Of a stretch of 64,000 nt of DNA, positions 9,987 to 20,192 are shown in pieces. Position 1 is the first letter of the stretch, and every line of letters starts with the position of its first letter. The translations under genes were made by a program, and so were the position numbers. Source of the DNA: Hymenobacter monticola (GTDB lineage: Bacteria; Bacteroidota; Bacteroidia; Cytophagales; Hymenobacteraceae); assembly GCF_022811645.1 (NCBI RefSeq), contig NZ_CP094535.1, positions 112,476-176,475 on the forward strand, in the 5' to 3' direction. Under the pieces are notes generated by a model. The model was given only the letters and a program-made list of their open reading frames with translations. It was not told the origin of the DNA and did no database searches.

Positions 9987-10826
9987 ATGCGTAAAGTAAG
10001 CGTTATCACCGGCGGTGCCGGCGGCATGGGCCTGGCTACGGCCAAGCTTATGGGCCAGGACCACCAAGTCGTTATCTGCGACGTGAGCCAGGAGCGCCTG
10101 GATGCGGCCCAGGCCGAGCTGCGCGGCCTGGGCATTGCCTGCGAGGCCGTGGTGTGCGACATCACCAACCGGGAGTCGGTGGCCGAGCTGGTGCGGCGGG
10201 CGCAGCAACTGGGCACCGTGGCTTCGCTTATCCATACGGCCGGGGTAAGCCCGCAAATGGGTAAGCCCGAGCTGATTATGCGCATCAACGCCCTCGGAAC
10301 CATCCACGTCAGCGACGCCTGCTACGCTATCGCGCAGGAAGGCTTCTGCTTGGTCAACGTGGCATCGATGGCCGCCTACACCTTGCCGAACTTGTTCGTG
10401 CCGACGCGGGCCTACAAGCTGGCCGGCACCGACCAGGAGGCGTTTTTGCGCAAGGCGCTGTTCGTGGGCAATTTTCTGCCGCAGAAGCTACGTTCGGGTA
10501 TTGCCTACTCCATCAGCAAGAATTTCGTGGTGTGGTATTCCAAGCAGCAGGCGGCCCGCTTCGGGCAGAAGGGGGGGCGCGTCCTGTCAGTATCGCCGGG
10601 CAGCATCGACACGGCGATGGGGCGGCTGGAAATCAAGAGCGGGTCGGAGAAGATGCTGCAATTCGCGGCCCTCAAGCGCTTTGGCCGCCCCGAGGAGGTG
10701 GCCGAGGTGCTGGCCTTCTGCGCCAGCGACAAGGCCAGCTACCTCACCGGCATCGACATCCTCTGCGACGGCGGCGTCATTGCCGGCGTGACGCCGAAGG
10801 ACCTACGGTCGCTGTCGGTGGATTAG
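9987..10826 (+). CDS. SDR family oxidoreductase
   Basis: A 279-residue short-chain dehydrogenase/reductase. The N-terminal cofactor motif is VITGGAGGMGLA (TGxxxGxG), and the active site is YSISK (Tyr-x3-Lys) after the catalytic Ser in NVASMAAY. SPGSIDTAMG follows, then the C-terminal SYLTGIDILCDGGV. Residues about 130-175 form an insertion relative to minimal SDRs. The frame opens at a TTG (9981), but the ATG at 9987 directly precedes the first beta-strand and is the preferred start. No substrate can be inferred; sitting inside the sugar locus, a polyol or sugar-derived alcohol is possible. Confidence 0.85.
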   Translation: MRKVSVITGGAGGMGLATAKLMGQDHQVVICDVSQERLDAAQAELRGLGIACEAVVCDITNRESVAELVRRAQQLGTVASLIHTAGVSPQMGKPELIMRINALGTIHVSDACYAIAQEGFCLVNVASMAAYTLPNLFVPTRAYKLAGTDQEAFLRKALFVGNFLPQKLRSGIAYSISKNFVVWYSKQQAARFGQKGGRVLSVSPGSIDTAMGRLEIKSGSEKMLQFAALKRFGRPEEVAEVLAFCASDKASYLTGIDILCDGGVIAGVTPKDLRSLSVD

Positions 10827-10898
10827 GGGGCAGTTCTGGCGTCACGGGGCGCCTCACCCCCAAGGGCAAATTCTCAACCATCAGCAACTCCCACCCCG

Positions 10899-12947
10899 AT
10901 GAAAACCTCCTCTCCCCTGGCGGCCCTGGCGGCTGGCCTGGCCCTGCTGGGGCCGCTGGCCGCCGTGGCCCAGGCCCCGGCCACGCTCACCGTGCAGGTG
11001 GGCAAGCCGGGGGCAGCCGTTAACAAGACCATGTACGGGCTGTTTTTTGAAGACATCAACTTCGCGGCCGACGGCGGGCTGTACCCCGAGCTGGTGAAGA
11101 ATAAGTCGTTCGAAATCAGCCCCAACCTGCTGGGCTGGCGGGCGTTGCAGAGCGGCGACAACCTCGAAATCTATGCCGTGCGCACCGAGCAGCCGGTGAG
11201 CGCCAGCAGCCCGCACTACTTGCGCGTGGCGGCCCGCCCCGGCACGGGCGACGAGGCGGGCATCGAAAACGAGGGCTTCCGGGGCATGGGCATCCGGCAG
11301 GGGGCCGAGTATACGCTCTCGTTTTGGGCGCGGCGCGGGCCGGGCAGCGGCGCGCGCGGCCTCACGGCCAGCCTCACGGCAGGCAAAACTAAGACCCTGG
11401 CCCAGGCGCAGGTGACGGGCCTCACCGGGCAGTGGCAGAAATACGCGGTGGTGCTGCGCGCCACCGACACCGAGGCCAAGGCCAAGCTGAAGCTGGTGCT
11501 CGACGGCCCCGGCGCGGTGGACCTGGACGCGATTTCGCTGTTTCCGAAGGACACGTATAACAACCGCCCCAACGGCCTGCGCCCCGATTTGGTGCAGCTG
11601 CTCAAGGACTTGCAGCCGGGCTTTCTGCGCTTTCCGGGGGGCTGCATCGTGGAGGGGCGCACGCTGGCCGAGCGCTACCAGTGGAAGAAAACTATTGGCG
11701 ACGTGGACGGCCGCGAGCCGCTCATCAACCTCTGGAACATGGGGATTCGGCCCCGTGCCACGCCCGACTACTACCAGTCGTTCGGGCTGGGCTTTTTCGA
11801 GTATTTCCAATTGGCCGAGGACATCGGGGCCGAGCCGCTGCCGGTGCTGAACGTGGGCATGTCCTGCCAGTCTAACTCGGCCGAGCTGGCCCCCATCACC
11901 GGCACGAGCAGCGCCAGCGCGGCCCCCGCCAAAGGCCCGAACGCCGACGCGCCCCCTAGCTTCGGCACCGACGACCCATCGCTGGATGTGTTTATTCAGG
12001 ACGCGCTCGACCTGCTGGAATTTGCCAACGGCCCGGCCAGCAGCCCGTGGGGGGCCAGGCGCGTGGCGATGGGCCACCCCAAGCCCTTCAACCTCAAGTA
12101 TATCGGGGTTGGCAACGAGCAGTGGGGCCAGCAGTACTTGGAGCGCTACGAGCCGTTTGCCAAGGCCGTGAAGGCCAAGTACCCCGGCATCGCCATCGTG
12201 AGCAGCGCCGGCCCCCGGCCCGACGGCGACCTCTTCGACAAAGCCAGCAAGCGCCTCGGCGAGCTGAAGGCCGAGTACATCGACGAGCACTACTACGCCC
12301 TGCCCGAGTGGTTTCGGGAGCACGCCGACCGCTACGATAACTACCCGCGCACCGGCCCCAAAATCTTCGCCGGCGAGTACGCCGCCAACGGCCAGCACCC
12401 GTGGGACAACGCCCTCTCGGAGGCCGCCTTCATGACGGGCCTGGAGCGCAACGCCGACGTGGTGGGCATGGCCGCCTACGCCCCGCTTTTCGCCCACGTC
12501 AACGCCTGGCAGTGGACGCCCGACCTCATTTGGTTTGACAACCTGCGGGCTTTTGGCACGCCAAGCTACTACGTGCAGCAGCTTTTCAGCCTCAACAAAG
12601 GCACCCGCGTGCTGCCCGTGGCGCTGCCCGGCCAGGCCAAAAACGGCACCGACAACCTCTTTGCCAGCGCCGTGGCCGACGAGCCGGCCGGCGAGGTGGT
12701 AATCAAGCTCATCAACTACAGCGCCAGCCCGCGCCCGGTCAGCCTCGACCTGGCCGGGGCCAAAAAGCTCGGCAAAACCGGCCGCGCCCAAACGCTGGCC
12801 AGCGCCGACCTGCAAGCCCAAAACAGCCTCGACGAGCCCAGGAAAGTCGTGCCCCAGGCCTCAACCTTCTCACTCAGCGGCTCGAAGGTGAGCTACACCC
12901 TGGCCCCGTACTCCTTCACGGTGCTACGGGTGAAGGGCACGAAGTAA
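10899..12947 (+). CDS. alpha-L-arabinofuranosidase, GH51
   Basis: A 682-residue secreted enzyme that removes arabinofuranosyl side chains. The signal peptide ends near AVAQAPA. The family start GLFFEDINFAADGGLYPELV, LRFPGGCIVEG, the acid/base Glu407 in GVGNEQWG and the nucleophile Glu493 in IFAGEYAAN are all present. A carbohydrate-binding, CBM4/9-like sandwich appears to be inserted at about residues 80-200 (ENEGFRGMGIRQGAEYTLSFW). The C-terminal beta-sandwich ends SFTVLRVKG. Length is normal for bacterial GH51 enzymes carrying this insert. Neighbours supply xylosidase and rhamnosidase activities, so arabinoxylan or arabinan-decorated pectin is the likely target. Confidence 0.92.
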   Translation: MKTSSPLAALAAGLALLGPLAAVAQAPATLTVQVGKPGAAVNKTMYGLFFEDINFAADGGLYPELVKNKSFEISPNLLGWRALQSGDNLEIYAVRTEQPVSASSPHYLRVAARPGTGDEAGIENEGFRGMGIRQGAEYTLSFWARRGPGSGARGLTASLTAGKTKTLAQAQVTGLTGQWQKYAVVLRATDTEAKAKLKLVLDGPGAVDLDAISLFPKDTYNNRPNGLRPDLVQLLKDLQPGFLRFPGGCIVEGRTLAERYQWKKTIGDVDGREPLINLWNMGIRPRATPDYYQSFGLGFFEYFQLAEDIGAEPLPVLNVGMSCQSNSAELAPITGTSSASAAPAKGPNADAPPSFGTDDPSLDVFIQDALDLLEFANGPASSPWGARRVAMGHPKPFNLKYIGVGNEQWGQQYLERYEPFAKAVKAKYPGIAIVSSAGPRPDGDLFDKASKRLGELKAEYIDEHYYALPEWFREHADRYDNYPRTGPKIFAGEYAANGQHPWDNALSEAAFMTGLERNADVVGMAAYAPLFAHVNAWQWTPDLIWFDNLRAFGTPSYYVQQLFSLNKGTRVLPVALPGQAKNGTDNLFASAVADEPAGEVVIKLINYSASPRPVSLDLAGAKKLGKTGRAQTLASADLQAQNSLDEPRKVVPQASTFSLSGSKVSYTLAPYSFTVLRVKGTK

Positions 12948-12993
12948 TACGTATTTACTGCTGAGCACGCGCCCCCCAGCCCCTCCCAATATT

Positions 12994-15900
12994 ATGACGA
13001 AGCTACCCAAAACCCCCTGCGGCGTGGGGGTACTCGCCTGCCTGCTCGCCGCCGACGCGCTGGCCCAAACCACGCCCGCCCCCGCGCTGCCCGGCCTGTA
13101 CCGGGAGTTTCAAAACCCCGGCAACGCGGCCCGGCCCCGCGTGTGGTGGCACTGGATGAGCGGCAACATCGCGCCGGCCGGCATTCGCAAAGACCTGCTT
13201 TGGATGCAGCGCAGCGGCATCGGCGGCTTCCAGACCTTCGACGCCTCGCTGCCCACGCCGCTCATCGTGCCCAAGCGCGTCGAGTACATGTCGCCCGACT
13301 GGAAGGCCGCCTTCCGGCTGGCTACCCGGCTGGCCGACTCGCTCCAGCTGGAAATGGCCATTGCCGGCTCGCCGGGCTGGAGCGAGAGCGGCGGGCCGTG
13401 GGTGCCGCCCCAGGACGGCATGAAGAAGCTGGTGTGGCGCGAGGTGCGGGTGCCGGGCGGGCGGCCGTTTCGCGGGGCGCTGCCCCGGCCCTCCGCGGTG
13501 GAGGGCGCGTTTCAGAACCTAGGCATTATCAAGGGAGCCACCGGCGCGTTTGAGACGGAAACGCCGCCCACGCCCGAGTACTACGCCGACGTGGCCGTGG
13601 TGGCCTACCGCCTGCCCGCCGCCGACGTGGCCCCCGCCGCGCTGCGGCCCACTATCACGGCCAGCGGCGGCACCTTCACCCTGGCCCAGCTCACCGATGG
13701 CGACCTGGGCACCACCAGCCTGCTGCCGGCCGACCCCGCCAAGGGCACGGCCTGGATACAGTATGCCTACCCCAAGCCCCAGACCATCAAGGGCGTGACG
13801 GTGGTGGGCGGCGACATCCGGCCCTGGGCGGGCATCGTGCCGCCGGCCGAAGACCGCACCCTCGAAGCCAGCGACGACGGCCAGACGTTTCGGCTGGTCG
13901 CGGCGATTCCGGCGGGCGGCGTGGGCCAGCAAACCATCACCATCCCGGCCACCACGGCCCGCTACTTCCGGGTGACGTTCAAGAACCCGGCGGCCCCGGT
14001 CAACATCGGCGCGATACTCGGCACCGGGGGCGAGGCCCCCCCCGCGCCGGCCGGCACCGGCATCGCCGAGCTGGTGCTACACCCCGTCACGCGCATCAAC
14101 CACTTCGAGGAAAAGGCCGGCTTTGCCGCTACCTACGATATAGCCGCCTACCCCACCCCCGCTTCGGGCGACGTGGTGGCCCCGGCCGATATCGTGGACC
14201 TGACCGCTAAGCTCACGGCCGACGGCCAGCTGAGCTGGACCCCGCCCGCGGGCGAGTGGAAAATCGTGCGCTTTGGCTACTCGCTCACCGGCCACAAAAA
14301 CACTCCCGCCAACCCCGAAGCCACCGGCCTCGAAGTAGACAAGCTGGACGCCGACGCGGTGAAAAGGTACTTCACCACCTACCTCGACCAGTACAAAGAC
14401 GCCACCGGAGGCCTGATGGGCCGCCAGGGCCTGCGCTACGTCATTACCGACAGCTGGGAGGCCGGGCAGGGCAACTGGACGCCGCAGATGGCCGCCGAGT
14501 TTCGGCAGCGCCGGGGCTACAGCCTGGTGCCCTGGCTGCCCGTGCTCACCGGGCAGGTGGTGAAAAGCACCGAGGCCAGCGAGCAGTTTCTCTGGGACTG
14601 GCGCCAGACCATCGGGGAGCTGATTGCCGAAAAGCACTACGACCAGCTCACGACGCTGCTGGCCGCGCGCGGCATGGCGCGCTACTCCGAAAGCCACGAA
14701 AACGGGCGGGCGCTGCTGGCCGATGGCATGGACGTGAAGCGCACCGCCGCCGTGCCCATGGGCGCCATGTGGCTGCCGGGCGTGGCCAGCCCCCCCGCCA
14801 AGATGGCGCAGGCCGACATCCGGGAGTCGGCCTCGGTGGCGCACCTCTACGGCCAGAACCTGGTGGCGGCCGAGTCGCTCACGGCCCTGGGCCTGGCCGG
14901 CCGCGCCTGGTCGTATGCCCCCGAAGACCTGAAGCCCACCGCCGACCTGGAGCTGGCCAGCGGCCTCAACCGCTTCGTAATTCACACCTCCGTGCACCAG
15001 CCGGTCGATGATAAGATACCGGGCCTCAGCTTGTTCGTGGTGGGGCAGTGGTTCAATCGCCACGAAACCTGGGCCGAGCAGGCCAAGCCCTGGATGGACT
15101 ACCTGGCCCGCAGCAGCTACCTGCTGCAACAGGGCCGGGCGGTGGCCGACGTGGCCTACTACTACGGCGAGGGCAGCAACATCACCAGCCTCTTTGGCGA
15201 GCAGCTGCCCGCCGTGCCCGCGGGCTACGAGTACGATTTTGTGAACCCGCACGCGCTGCTCCACCTGCTGTCGGTGCAGGACGGCCAGCTCGTGACGCCA
15301 AGCGGGATGCGCTACCGGGTGCTGGCCCTCGACGACAACGCCCGCCAGATGTCGCTGCCCGTGCTGCGCAAAATTGCCCAGCTGGCGCAGGCCGGGGCCA
15401 CCATTTGCGGGGTGCAGCCCGAAAAAAGCCCGAGCCTGGCCGACGACCCGCAGGAGTTTCAGCGCCTCGTGCAAGCCGTGTGGGGCGCCGGCAACCCCCG
15501 CGTGAGCACCGGCCGGCCCCTGGCCGACGTGCTGAGCGGCCTGCAAGCCACCCCCGACTTCACCTACGCGCCCGCCAAAGGCGGGGCCGAGGTGCTGTAC
15601 GTGCACCGCCAAACCCCTGAGGCCGATATCTACTGGGTAAACAGCCGCAGCAATGAGGCCGCCCAGGTCGAGGCTTCGTTTCGGGTGGCGGGCAAGGTGC
15701 CGCAGCTCTGGCACCCCGACACGGGCCTGACGGAGCCCGCCGCCTACCGCACCGTGGCCGGCCGCACCGTGCTGACCTTGCGCCTGGTGCCCCACGAGGC
15801 CGTGTTTGTCGTGTTTGCCGCCCCGGCCGCCCAGCCGGTCCTGGCGCTGCCCGCCCGCACCGAGCAGGAGCTTGCCACCGTGGACGGCCCCTGGCAGGTG

Positions 15901-16356
15901 GCCTTCCAGCCCCGGCGCGGCGTGCCGACCAGCGCGTCATTTGCCCAGCTCGCCTCGTTTTCGGAAAACAGCGAGGCCGGCATCAAGTACTTTTCCGGCA
16001 CGGCTACCTATTCCAAAACCATCCGGGTGCCGGCCACTGCCCGCGCCAACAACGCGCAGGTATGGCTCGATTTGGGCGACGTGAAGAACCTGGCCGAAGT
16101 CATCGTCAACGGCAAGTCGCTGGGCATCGTCTGGAAAAAACCCTTCCGCGTGGACGTAACCAACGCCCTGAAAACCGGCGACAACGCCGTGCAGGTGAAG
16201 GTCACGAATCTGTGGGTCAACCGCCTGATTGGCGACGCCCAGCCCGGCGCCGCCCCTAAAATCACCTACACCACCGTGCCGTTCTTCAAGCCCACCGCCC
16301 GTCTCAAGCCCTCCGGCCTGCTCGGGCCGGTCAAGCTCATTTCTACGACCAACTAG
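12994..16356 (+). CDS. GH106 alpha-L-rhamnosidase-type glycoside hydrolase (first of two)
   Basis: A 1120-residue secreted protein (signal peptide to about residue 24, ADALAQ). The start of the mature region, RPRVWWHWMSGNIAPAGIRKDLLWMQRSGIGGFQTF, is the hallmark of the GH106 family, whose members cleave alpha-L-rhamnosyl linkages in pectin. LRYVITDSWEAGQGNWTPQM and ARYSESHENGRALLADGMDVKR probably hold the catalytic and calcium-binding acids. A discoidin-like module (about 215-330) is inserted, and a C-terminal GH2-type jelly roll (VKNLAEVIVNGKSLGIVWKKPF) closes the protein. Thirty bases separate it from the second GH106 gene. Activity on rhamnose is family knowledge, not shown by the sequence. 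Confidence 0.85.
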   Translation: MTKLPKTPCGVGVLACLLAADALAQTTPAPALPGLYREFQNPGNAARPRVWWHWMSGNIAPAGIRKDLLWMQRSGIGGFQTFDASLPTPLIVPKRVEYMSPDWKAAFRLATRLADSLQLEMAIAGSPGWSESGGPWVPPQDGMKKLVWREVRVPGGRPFRGALPRPSAVEGAFQNLGIIKGATGAFETETPPTPEYYADVAVVAYRLPAADVAPAALRPTITASGGTFTLAQLTDGDLGTTSLLPADPAKGTAWIQYAYPKPQTIKGVTVVGGDIRPWAGIVPPAEDRTLEASDDGQTFRLVAAIPAGGVGQQTITIPATTARYFRVTFKNPAAPVNIGAILGTGGEAPPAPAGTGIAELVLHPVTRINHFEEKAGFAATYDIAAYPTPASGDVVAPADIVDLTAKLTADGQLSWTPPAGEWKIVRFGYSLTGHKNTPANPEATGLEVDKLDADAVKRYFTTYLDQYKDATGGLMGRQGLRYVITDSWEAGQGNWTPQMAAEFRQRRGYSLVPWLPVLTGQVVKSTEASEQFLWDWRQTIGELIAEKHYDQLTTLLAARGMARYSESHENGRALLADGMDVKRTAAVPMGAMWLPGVASPPAKMAQADIRESASVAHLYGQNLVAAESLTALGLAGRAWSYAPEDLKPTADLELASGLNRFVIHTSVHQPVDDKIPGLSLFVVGQWFNRHETWAEQAKPWMDYLARSSYLLQQGRAVADVAYYYGEGSNITSLFGEQLPAVPAGYEYDFVNPHALLHLLSVQDGQLVTPSGMRYRVLALDDNARQMSLPVLRKIAQLAQAGATICGVQPEKSPSLADDPQEFQRLVQAVWGAGNPRVSTGRPLADVLSGLQATPDFTYAPAKGGAEVLYVHRQTPEADIYWVNSRSNEAAQVEASFRVAGKVPQLWHPDTGLTEPAAYRTVAGRTVLTLRLVPHEAVFVVFAAPAAQPVLALPARTEQELATVDGPWQVAFQPRRGVPTSASFAQLASFSENSEAGIKYFSGTATYSKTIRVPATARANNAQVWLDLGDVKNLAEVIVNGKSLGIVWKKPFRVDVTNALKTGDNAVQVKVTNLWVNRLIGDAQPGAAPKITYTTVPFFKPTARLKPSGLLGPVKLISTTN

Positions 16357-16386
16357 CTGGTAGCCCCTCGCTAACCACTTGCTACT

Positions 16387-19257
16387 ATGAAAAAGACCCC
16401 ATTGGTCCTGTTGCTAGCCCTGGCTACCGACGCGGTGGCCCAGCAGGCCCCTACGCCCGGCCAGCGCACCTGGCTCCAGCCCACCACGTTTTCGCTCGGC
16501 AGCTTTGGCAACCCGGCCGGCTCCTACGGCCCCCTTACGCGCTGGTGGTGGCCCGGCAACCTGGTCACCAAGACCGAGTTGCAGCGCGAGATAAACCTGT
16601 TTGCCGACTACGGCTTTGCCGGCGTGGAGGTGCAGGCCCTGCAACTGCCGACGCCCATGACCAGCGACGAGCGCCGGCAGCTGCAAACCGTGGACGGGCC
16701 GGAATACTACGAAAACCTGCGCGCCATGCTCGACGAGGCCCGCAAGCGCCACCTGGTAGTGGACCTGACCGACGGCAGCGGCTGGCCCCCCGGCGGCAGC
16801 TACCTCACCCCGGAAGACGGGTTTTTGTCGCTCGAATTTGCGGCCGTGACCGTGGCGGGCGGCCAGAAGGCCCGCGTGGCGCTGCCCCGCGTGCCCAACC
16901 CCACGCCCGTGCCCGCCCGCCTGCAAGCGGTGCTGGCCGCCAAAACGCGCCCCAAGGCGGCCGGCGACACCAGCCGGACGGTGCCCCTGGACGAGGCGTC
17001 GGTGCGGGTGCTCACGGCCGGCGTGCGCCACGATACCCTCACCTACGAACTGCCCGCCGGCTCCTGGCAGGTCATCGCCTTCTGGAGCATCCCGAGCAAC
17101 GAGCAGACCGCGATGGCGGCCACGCGCCAGCAGGGCCCGGTACTCGACCACCTCGACTCGGTGAAGGTGCGCAAAAACTACACCCACCTGTTTGGGGCGC
17201 GCACCGGGCTGGCGCCGTACTTCGGCAACCCCGTGCGGGCCATCTTCAACGACAGCTACGAGTTTAAGGCCAACCGCCACTACGCGCCCGATTTTCTGGC
17301 CTATTTCAAGGCTCACCGGGGCTACGACATCACGCCCTACCTGCCGGCCAACATGCAGAAGGGCTACAACTTCGTGGAGTTTATGCGGCCGAACGCCCAG
17401 CCCGACTTCACCTTCTCCGACCAGGACTGGCGCCTGCGCCACGACTACGACCTGACGGTGAGCGAGCTGCTGGGCGAGCACTTCTTCAACACCAGCCGCA
17501 CCTGGGCCGAAACCCGCGGCCTGCTGCACCGCACCCAGGGCTACGGCCTCAACATGGACATGATAGGCATGGCGGGCCTGGCTTCCATTCCGGAAACCGA
17601 GAGCATGCTCGGCCCCGAGGCCAACCTGAAGGTGATGACCTCCGGGGCGCTGCTCTACAACAAGCCGATTATGACGGCCGAGGCCGCCGTGTTCATGAAC
17701 CAGGCCTACACCACCACCCCGCAAACCGTGCGCCTGGCGGTCGATAAGCTGTTTGCGGCCGGCGTCAACCAGGTGGTGTACCACGGCGTGCCCTACCGCC
17801 GCACCAGCGAGCGCCTGGGCACGGAGGGGTGGTACCCGTTTTCGACCCCCGCGCTGAGCTTGATTAACTTTTCGTCGAACCTAGGGGAGGGCAACCGCTT
17901 CTGGCCCGACCAGCCGGAGGTGAACCAGTACGTGCGCCGGGTGCAGTACGCGCTGCGCGCCGGCAAGCCCCACGCCGACGTGCTGGTGTACTACCCCTTC
18001 CTCAACGTGGAGGACATGCCCGACAACCCCGAGGAGATTTTCACCCTCGGCACGCTCGGGCCGGCCACGCCCCCGCCCGTGCCGCCGGTGGCCCAGGCCG
18101 CCGCCCGCGCCAAGCAGGCCTGGGCCGCCCAGGTGTACCCCCTGCTCAACGAGCTGGAGCACCAGGGCCTCAGCTGGCAGTGGGTCAATGACGCCTCCCT
18201 GCAAGCGGCGACGCCGGGGCGCGATGGCCAGTTCGCGATTCGGGGCAACACCTTTCAGGCCCTGATTCTGGCCAACGCCGCCGTGCTGCCGCTGCCCACC
18301 GCCGAGCACCTCAAAGACCTCAGCCGCCAGGGCCTGCGCCTGCTGGCCACCGGCGAGCTGCCCACCCGCCAGCCCTCCTACCTGCGCTGGCAGGAAAACG
18401 ACCGCAAAACCGCCCAGGCCATCCAGGCCGCGCTGAAGGGCAAAAACAGCCGCTACCTCCGCCAGCCCGGCGAGTGGGCTACCTGGCTGCGGCAGCTCAC
18501 GCCCGCCGTGCGCTTCAGCGCCCCCTACCCCTTCACCCGGCAAACCCAGCGCGAGCTGCCCGACGGCAGCCGCGTGCAGTTTATCTGGAACAAGAGCGCG
18601 CAGTGGCAGAACATCACCCTGGCCCTAGGTTCGCAGTTCAAGCGCAGCTACTGGCTGAACGCCGACGCGGGCACCACCACTCCCAACGCGGGGCCTACGG
18701 TGTCGTACCAGCTGCCGCCCTACGGCTCGGTGCTGCTCTACGCCGCCACCACCCCCGCCGCCAGTGCCCCCGCCGCCCCGGCCGCCCCCGTGGTAAACCC
18801 CACCCGCCAGCTGCTGGCGCTGGAGCAGTGGCGCCTGAAAACCGACAGCGTGGAGCTGAAAAACACGCCGCTGTTTGACTGGAAAACCAACCCCCAGCTC
18901 CGCTATTCAGCCGCTGAGGGCGTGTACACCGCCTCGTTTGAGTGGCGCCCGCCCGCCGGCACGGCCCCCTACTTCCTCGACCTGGGGCAGGTAGCCTACA
19001 CGGCCGAGGTGTTCCTCAACGGCCAGCGGGTGGGCAAGCGCATCTACTCGCCCTACGTGCTCGATATCAGCCGCTTCCTGAAGCCGGGCGCCAACACGCT
19101 CACCGTGCGCGTGGCGCCGGGCCAGCTCAACGGCTACCTCAACCAGGCCCGGCACGGCGACCCGCGCTACAAGCAGTTCAAGGACCGCCAGGACCAAGTA
19201 ATGTCGGGCGGCCTGCTCGGGCCGGTGGTCATCCGGCCGGGCCGGGTAGCGGAGTAG
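16387..19257 (+). CDS. GH106 alpha-L-rhamnosidase-type glycoside hydrolase (second of two)
   Basis: A 956-residue secreted protein with a short signal peptide (TDAVAQQ). It shares the GH106 plan with its upstream neighbour but differs substantially: LTRWWWPGNLVTKTELQREINLFADYGFAGVEVQ at the front, FNDSYEFKANRHYAPDFLAYF and LLHRTQGYGLNMDMIGMAG in the barrel, a Pro/Ala-rich linker near residue 785, and a C-terminal jelly roll (YTAEVFLNGQRVGKRIYSPYVLDI). The divergence suggests different linkage or substrate preferences rather than a recent duplication. Followed 27 bp downstream by an esterase, completing the locus. Confidence 0.82.
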   Translation: MKKTPLVLLLALATDAVAQQAPTPGQRTWLQPTTFSLGSFGNPAGSYGPLTRWWWPGNLVTKTELQREINLFADYGFAGVEVQALQLPTPMTSDERRQLQTVDGPEYYENLRAMLDEARKRHLVVDLTDGSGWPPGGSYLTPEDGFLSLEFAAVTVAGGQKARVALPRVPNPTPVPARLQAVLAAKTRPKAAGDTSRTVPLDEASVRVLTAGVRHDTLTYELPAGSWQVIAFWSIPSNEQTAMAATRQQGPVLDHLDSVKVRKNYTHLFGARTGLAPYFGNPVRAIFNDSYEFKANRHYAPDFLAYFKAHRGYDITPYLPANMQKGYNFVEFMRPNAQPDFTFSDQDWRLRHDYDLTVSELLGEHFFNTSRTWAETRGLLHRTQGYGLNMDMIGMAGLASIPETESMLGPEANLKVMTSGALLYNKPIMTAEAAVFMNQAYTTTPQTVRLAVDKLFAAGVNQVVYHGVPYRRTSERLGTEGWYPFSTPALSLINFSSNLGEGNRFWPDQPEVNQYVRRVQYALRAGKPHADVLVYYPFLNVEDMPDNPEEIFTLGTLGPATPPPVPPVAQAAARAKQAWAAQVYPLLNELEHQGLSWQWVNDASLQAATPGRDGQFAIRGNTFQALILANAAVLPLPTAEHLKDLSRQGLRLLATGELPTRQPSYLRWQENDRKTAQAIQAALKGKNSRYLRQPGEWATWLRQLTPAVRFSAPYPFTRQTQRELPDGSRVQFIWNKSAQWQNITLALGSQFKRSYWLNADAGTTTPNAGPTVSYQLPPYGSVLLYAATTPAASAPAAPAAPVVNPTRQLLALEQWRLKTDSVELKNTPLFDWKTNPQLRYSAAEGVYTASFEWRPPAGTAPYFLDLGQVAYTAEVFLNGQRVGKRIYSPYVLDISRFLKPGANTLTVRVAPGQLNGYLNQARHGDPRYKQFKDRQDQVMSGGLLGPVVIRPGRVAE

Positions 19258-19284
19258 TTCAGCGGTTACCTCATCCCCTAGCCC

Positions 19285-20181
19285 ATGAAAACCCTTTTAC
19301 CCTTTTTGCTCTTGTTCGTCCTGCACGTAGCCAAGGCGCAGGAAGTGTTGCCGCTCTACGATAAGATTCCCAACAGCAAGCCGTACCGGACCCCGGAAAG
19401 GGTATCCGTGCGGGCGGGGCTGGTGTCCAGGGTGTCGGTGCCGACGCTGACCAAGTACCAGCCCGCCGTGCCCGGCCCGCAGCGGAGCGCCGTCATTATC
19501 TGCCCCGGCGGGGGCTATACCCTGCTCTCGGCCCGGCAGGAGGGCGAGGCGGTGGCCATGGCGCTCAGCAAGCTGGGCGTGGTGGCCTTCGTGCTGAAGT
19601 ACCGCCTGCCGAGCGACAGCACCATGCGCGACAAGAGCATCGGGCCGCTCCAGGATGCGCAGCGGGCGTTGCAGCTCGTGCGCGAGCGGGCCGCCGAGTG
19701 GCACATCGACCCCACCAAAGTGGGCCTGATGGGCTTTTCGGCCGGGGGGCACCTGGCCGCTACGGCCGCCACGCACTTCAACCAGGCGGTTATCGACAAC
19801 CCCAAGCGCACCTCGCTGCGGCCCGATTTTTCGGTGCTGCTCTACCCCGTCATCAGCTTCCGCGACAGCCTGACCCACCTCGGCAGCCGCGACCAGCTGC
19901 TGAGCAAAAACCCCGGCGCCAGCGCCATCCGCAGCTTCTCGAACGAACTGCTGGTGACGCCCCAAACGCCGCCCGCCTTCCTCATGCAGGCCGCAGACGA
20001 CAGCACCGTGCCCGTGGCCAACAGCCTGGTGTACTACCAGGCGCTGCTCAAGCAAGGCGTGTACAGCGAGCTGCTGCTCTACCCCCACGGCGGCCACGGC
20101 TTCGGCCTCAACAACCCCGCCACGCCCGACAAATGGCTGGACGCGCTCAAGAACTGGCTGACGGCCGGCAGCTTCCTGTAG
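19285..20181 (+). CDS. alpha/beta-hydrolase, probable acetyl-xylan or feruloyl esterase
   Basis: A 298-residue secreted hydrolase (signal peptide ending near VAKAQ). The oxyanion-hole region is CPGGGYTLLS, the nucleophile Ser is in MGFSAGGHLAA, the acid in ADDSTVPVANS and the His in HGGHGFGLN, all in the order expected for BD-FAE/Axe1-like esterases. Length is typical. As the last gene of the polysaccharide run it would remove ester groups from xylan or pectin. It is followed by an inverted repeat at 20193-20226 and then convergent hipA. Confidence 0.87.
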   Translation: MKTLLPFLLLFVLHVAKAQEVLPLYDKIPNSKPYRTPERVSVRAGLVSRVSVPTLTKYQPAVPGPQRSAVIICPGGGYTLLSARQEGEAVAMALSKLGVVAFVLKYRLPSDSTMRDKSIGPLQDAQRALQLVRERAAEWHIDPTKVGLMGFSAGGHLAATAATHFNQAVIDNPKRTSLRPDFSVLLYPVISFRDSLTHLGSRDQLLSKNPGASAIRSFSNELLVTPQTPPAFLMQAADDSTVPVANSLVYYQALLKQGVYSELLLYPHGGHGFGLNNPATPDKWLDALKNWLTAGSFL

Positions 20182-20192
20182 GCGCTTGCTCA

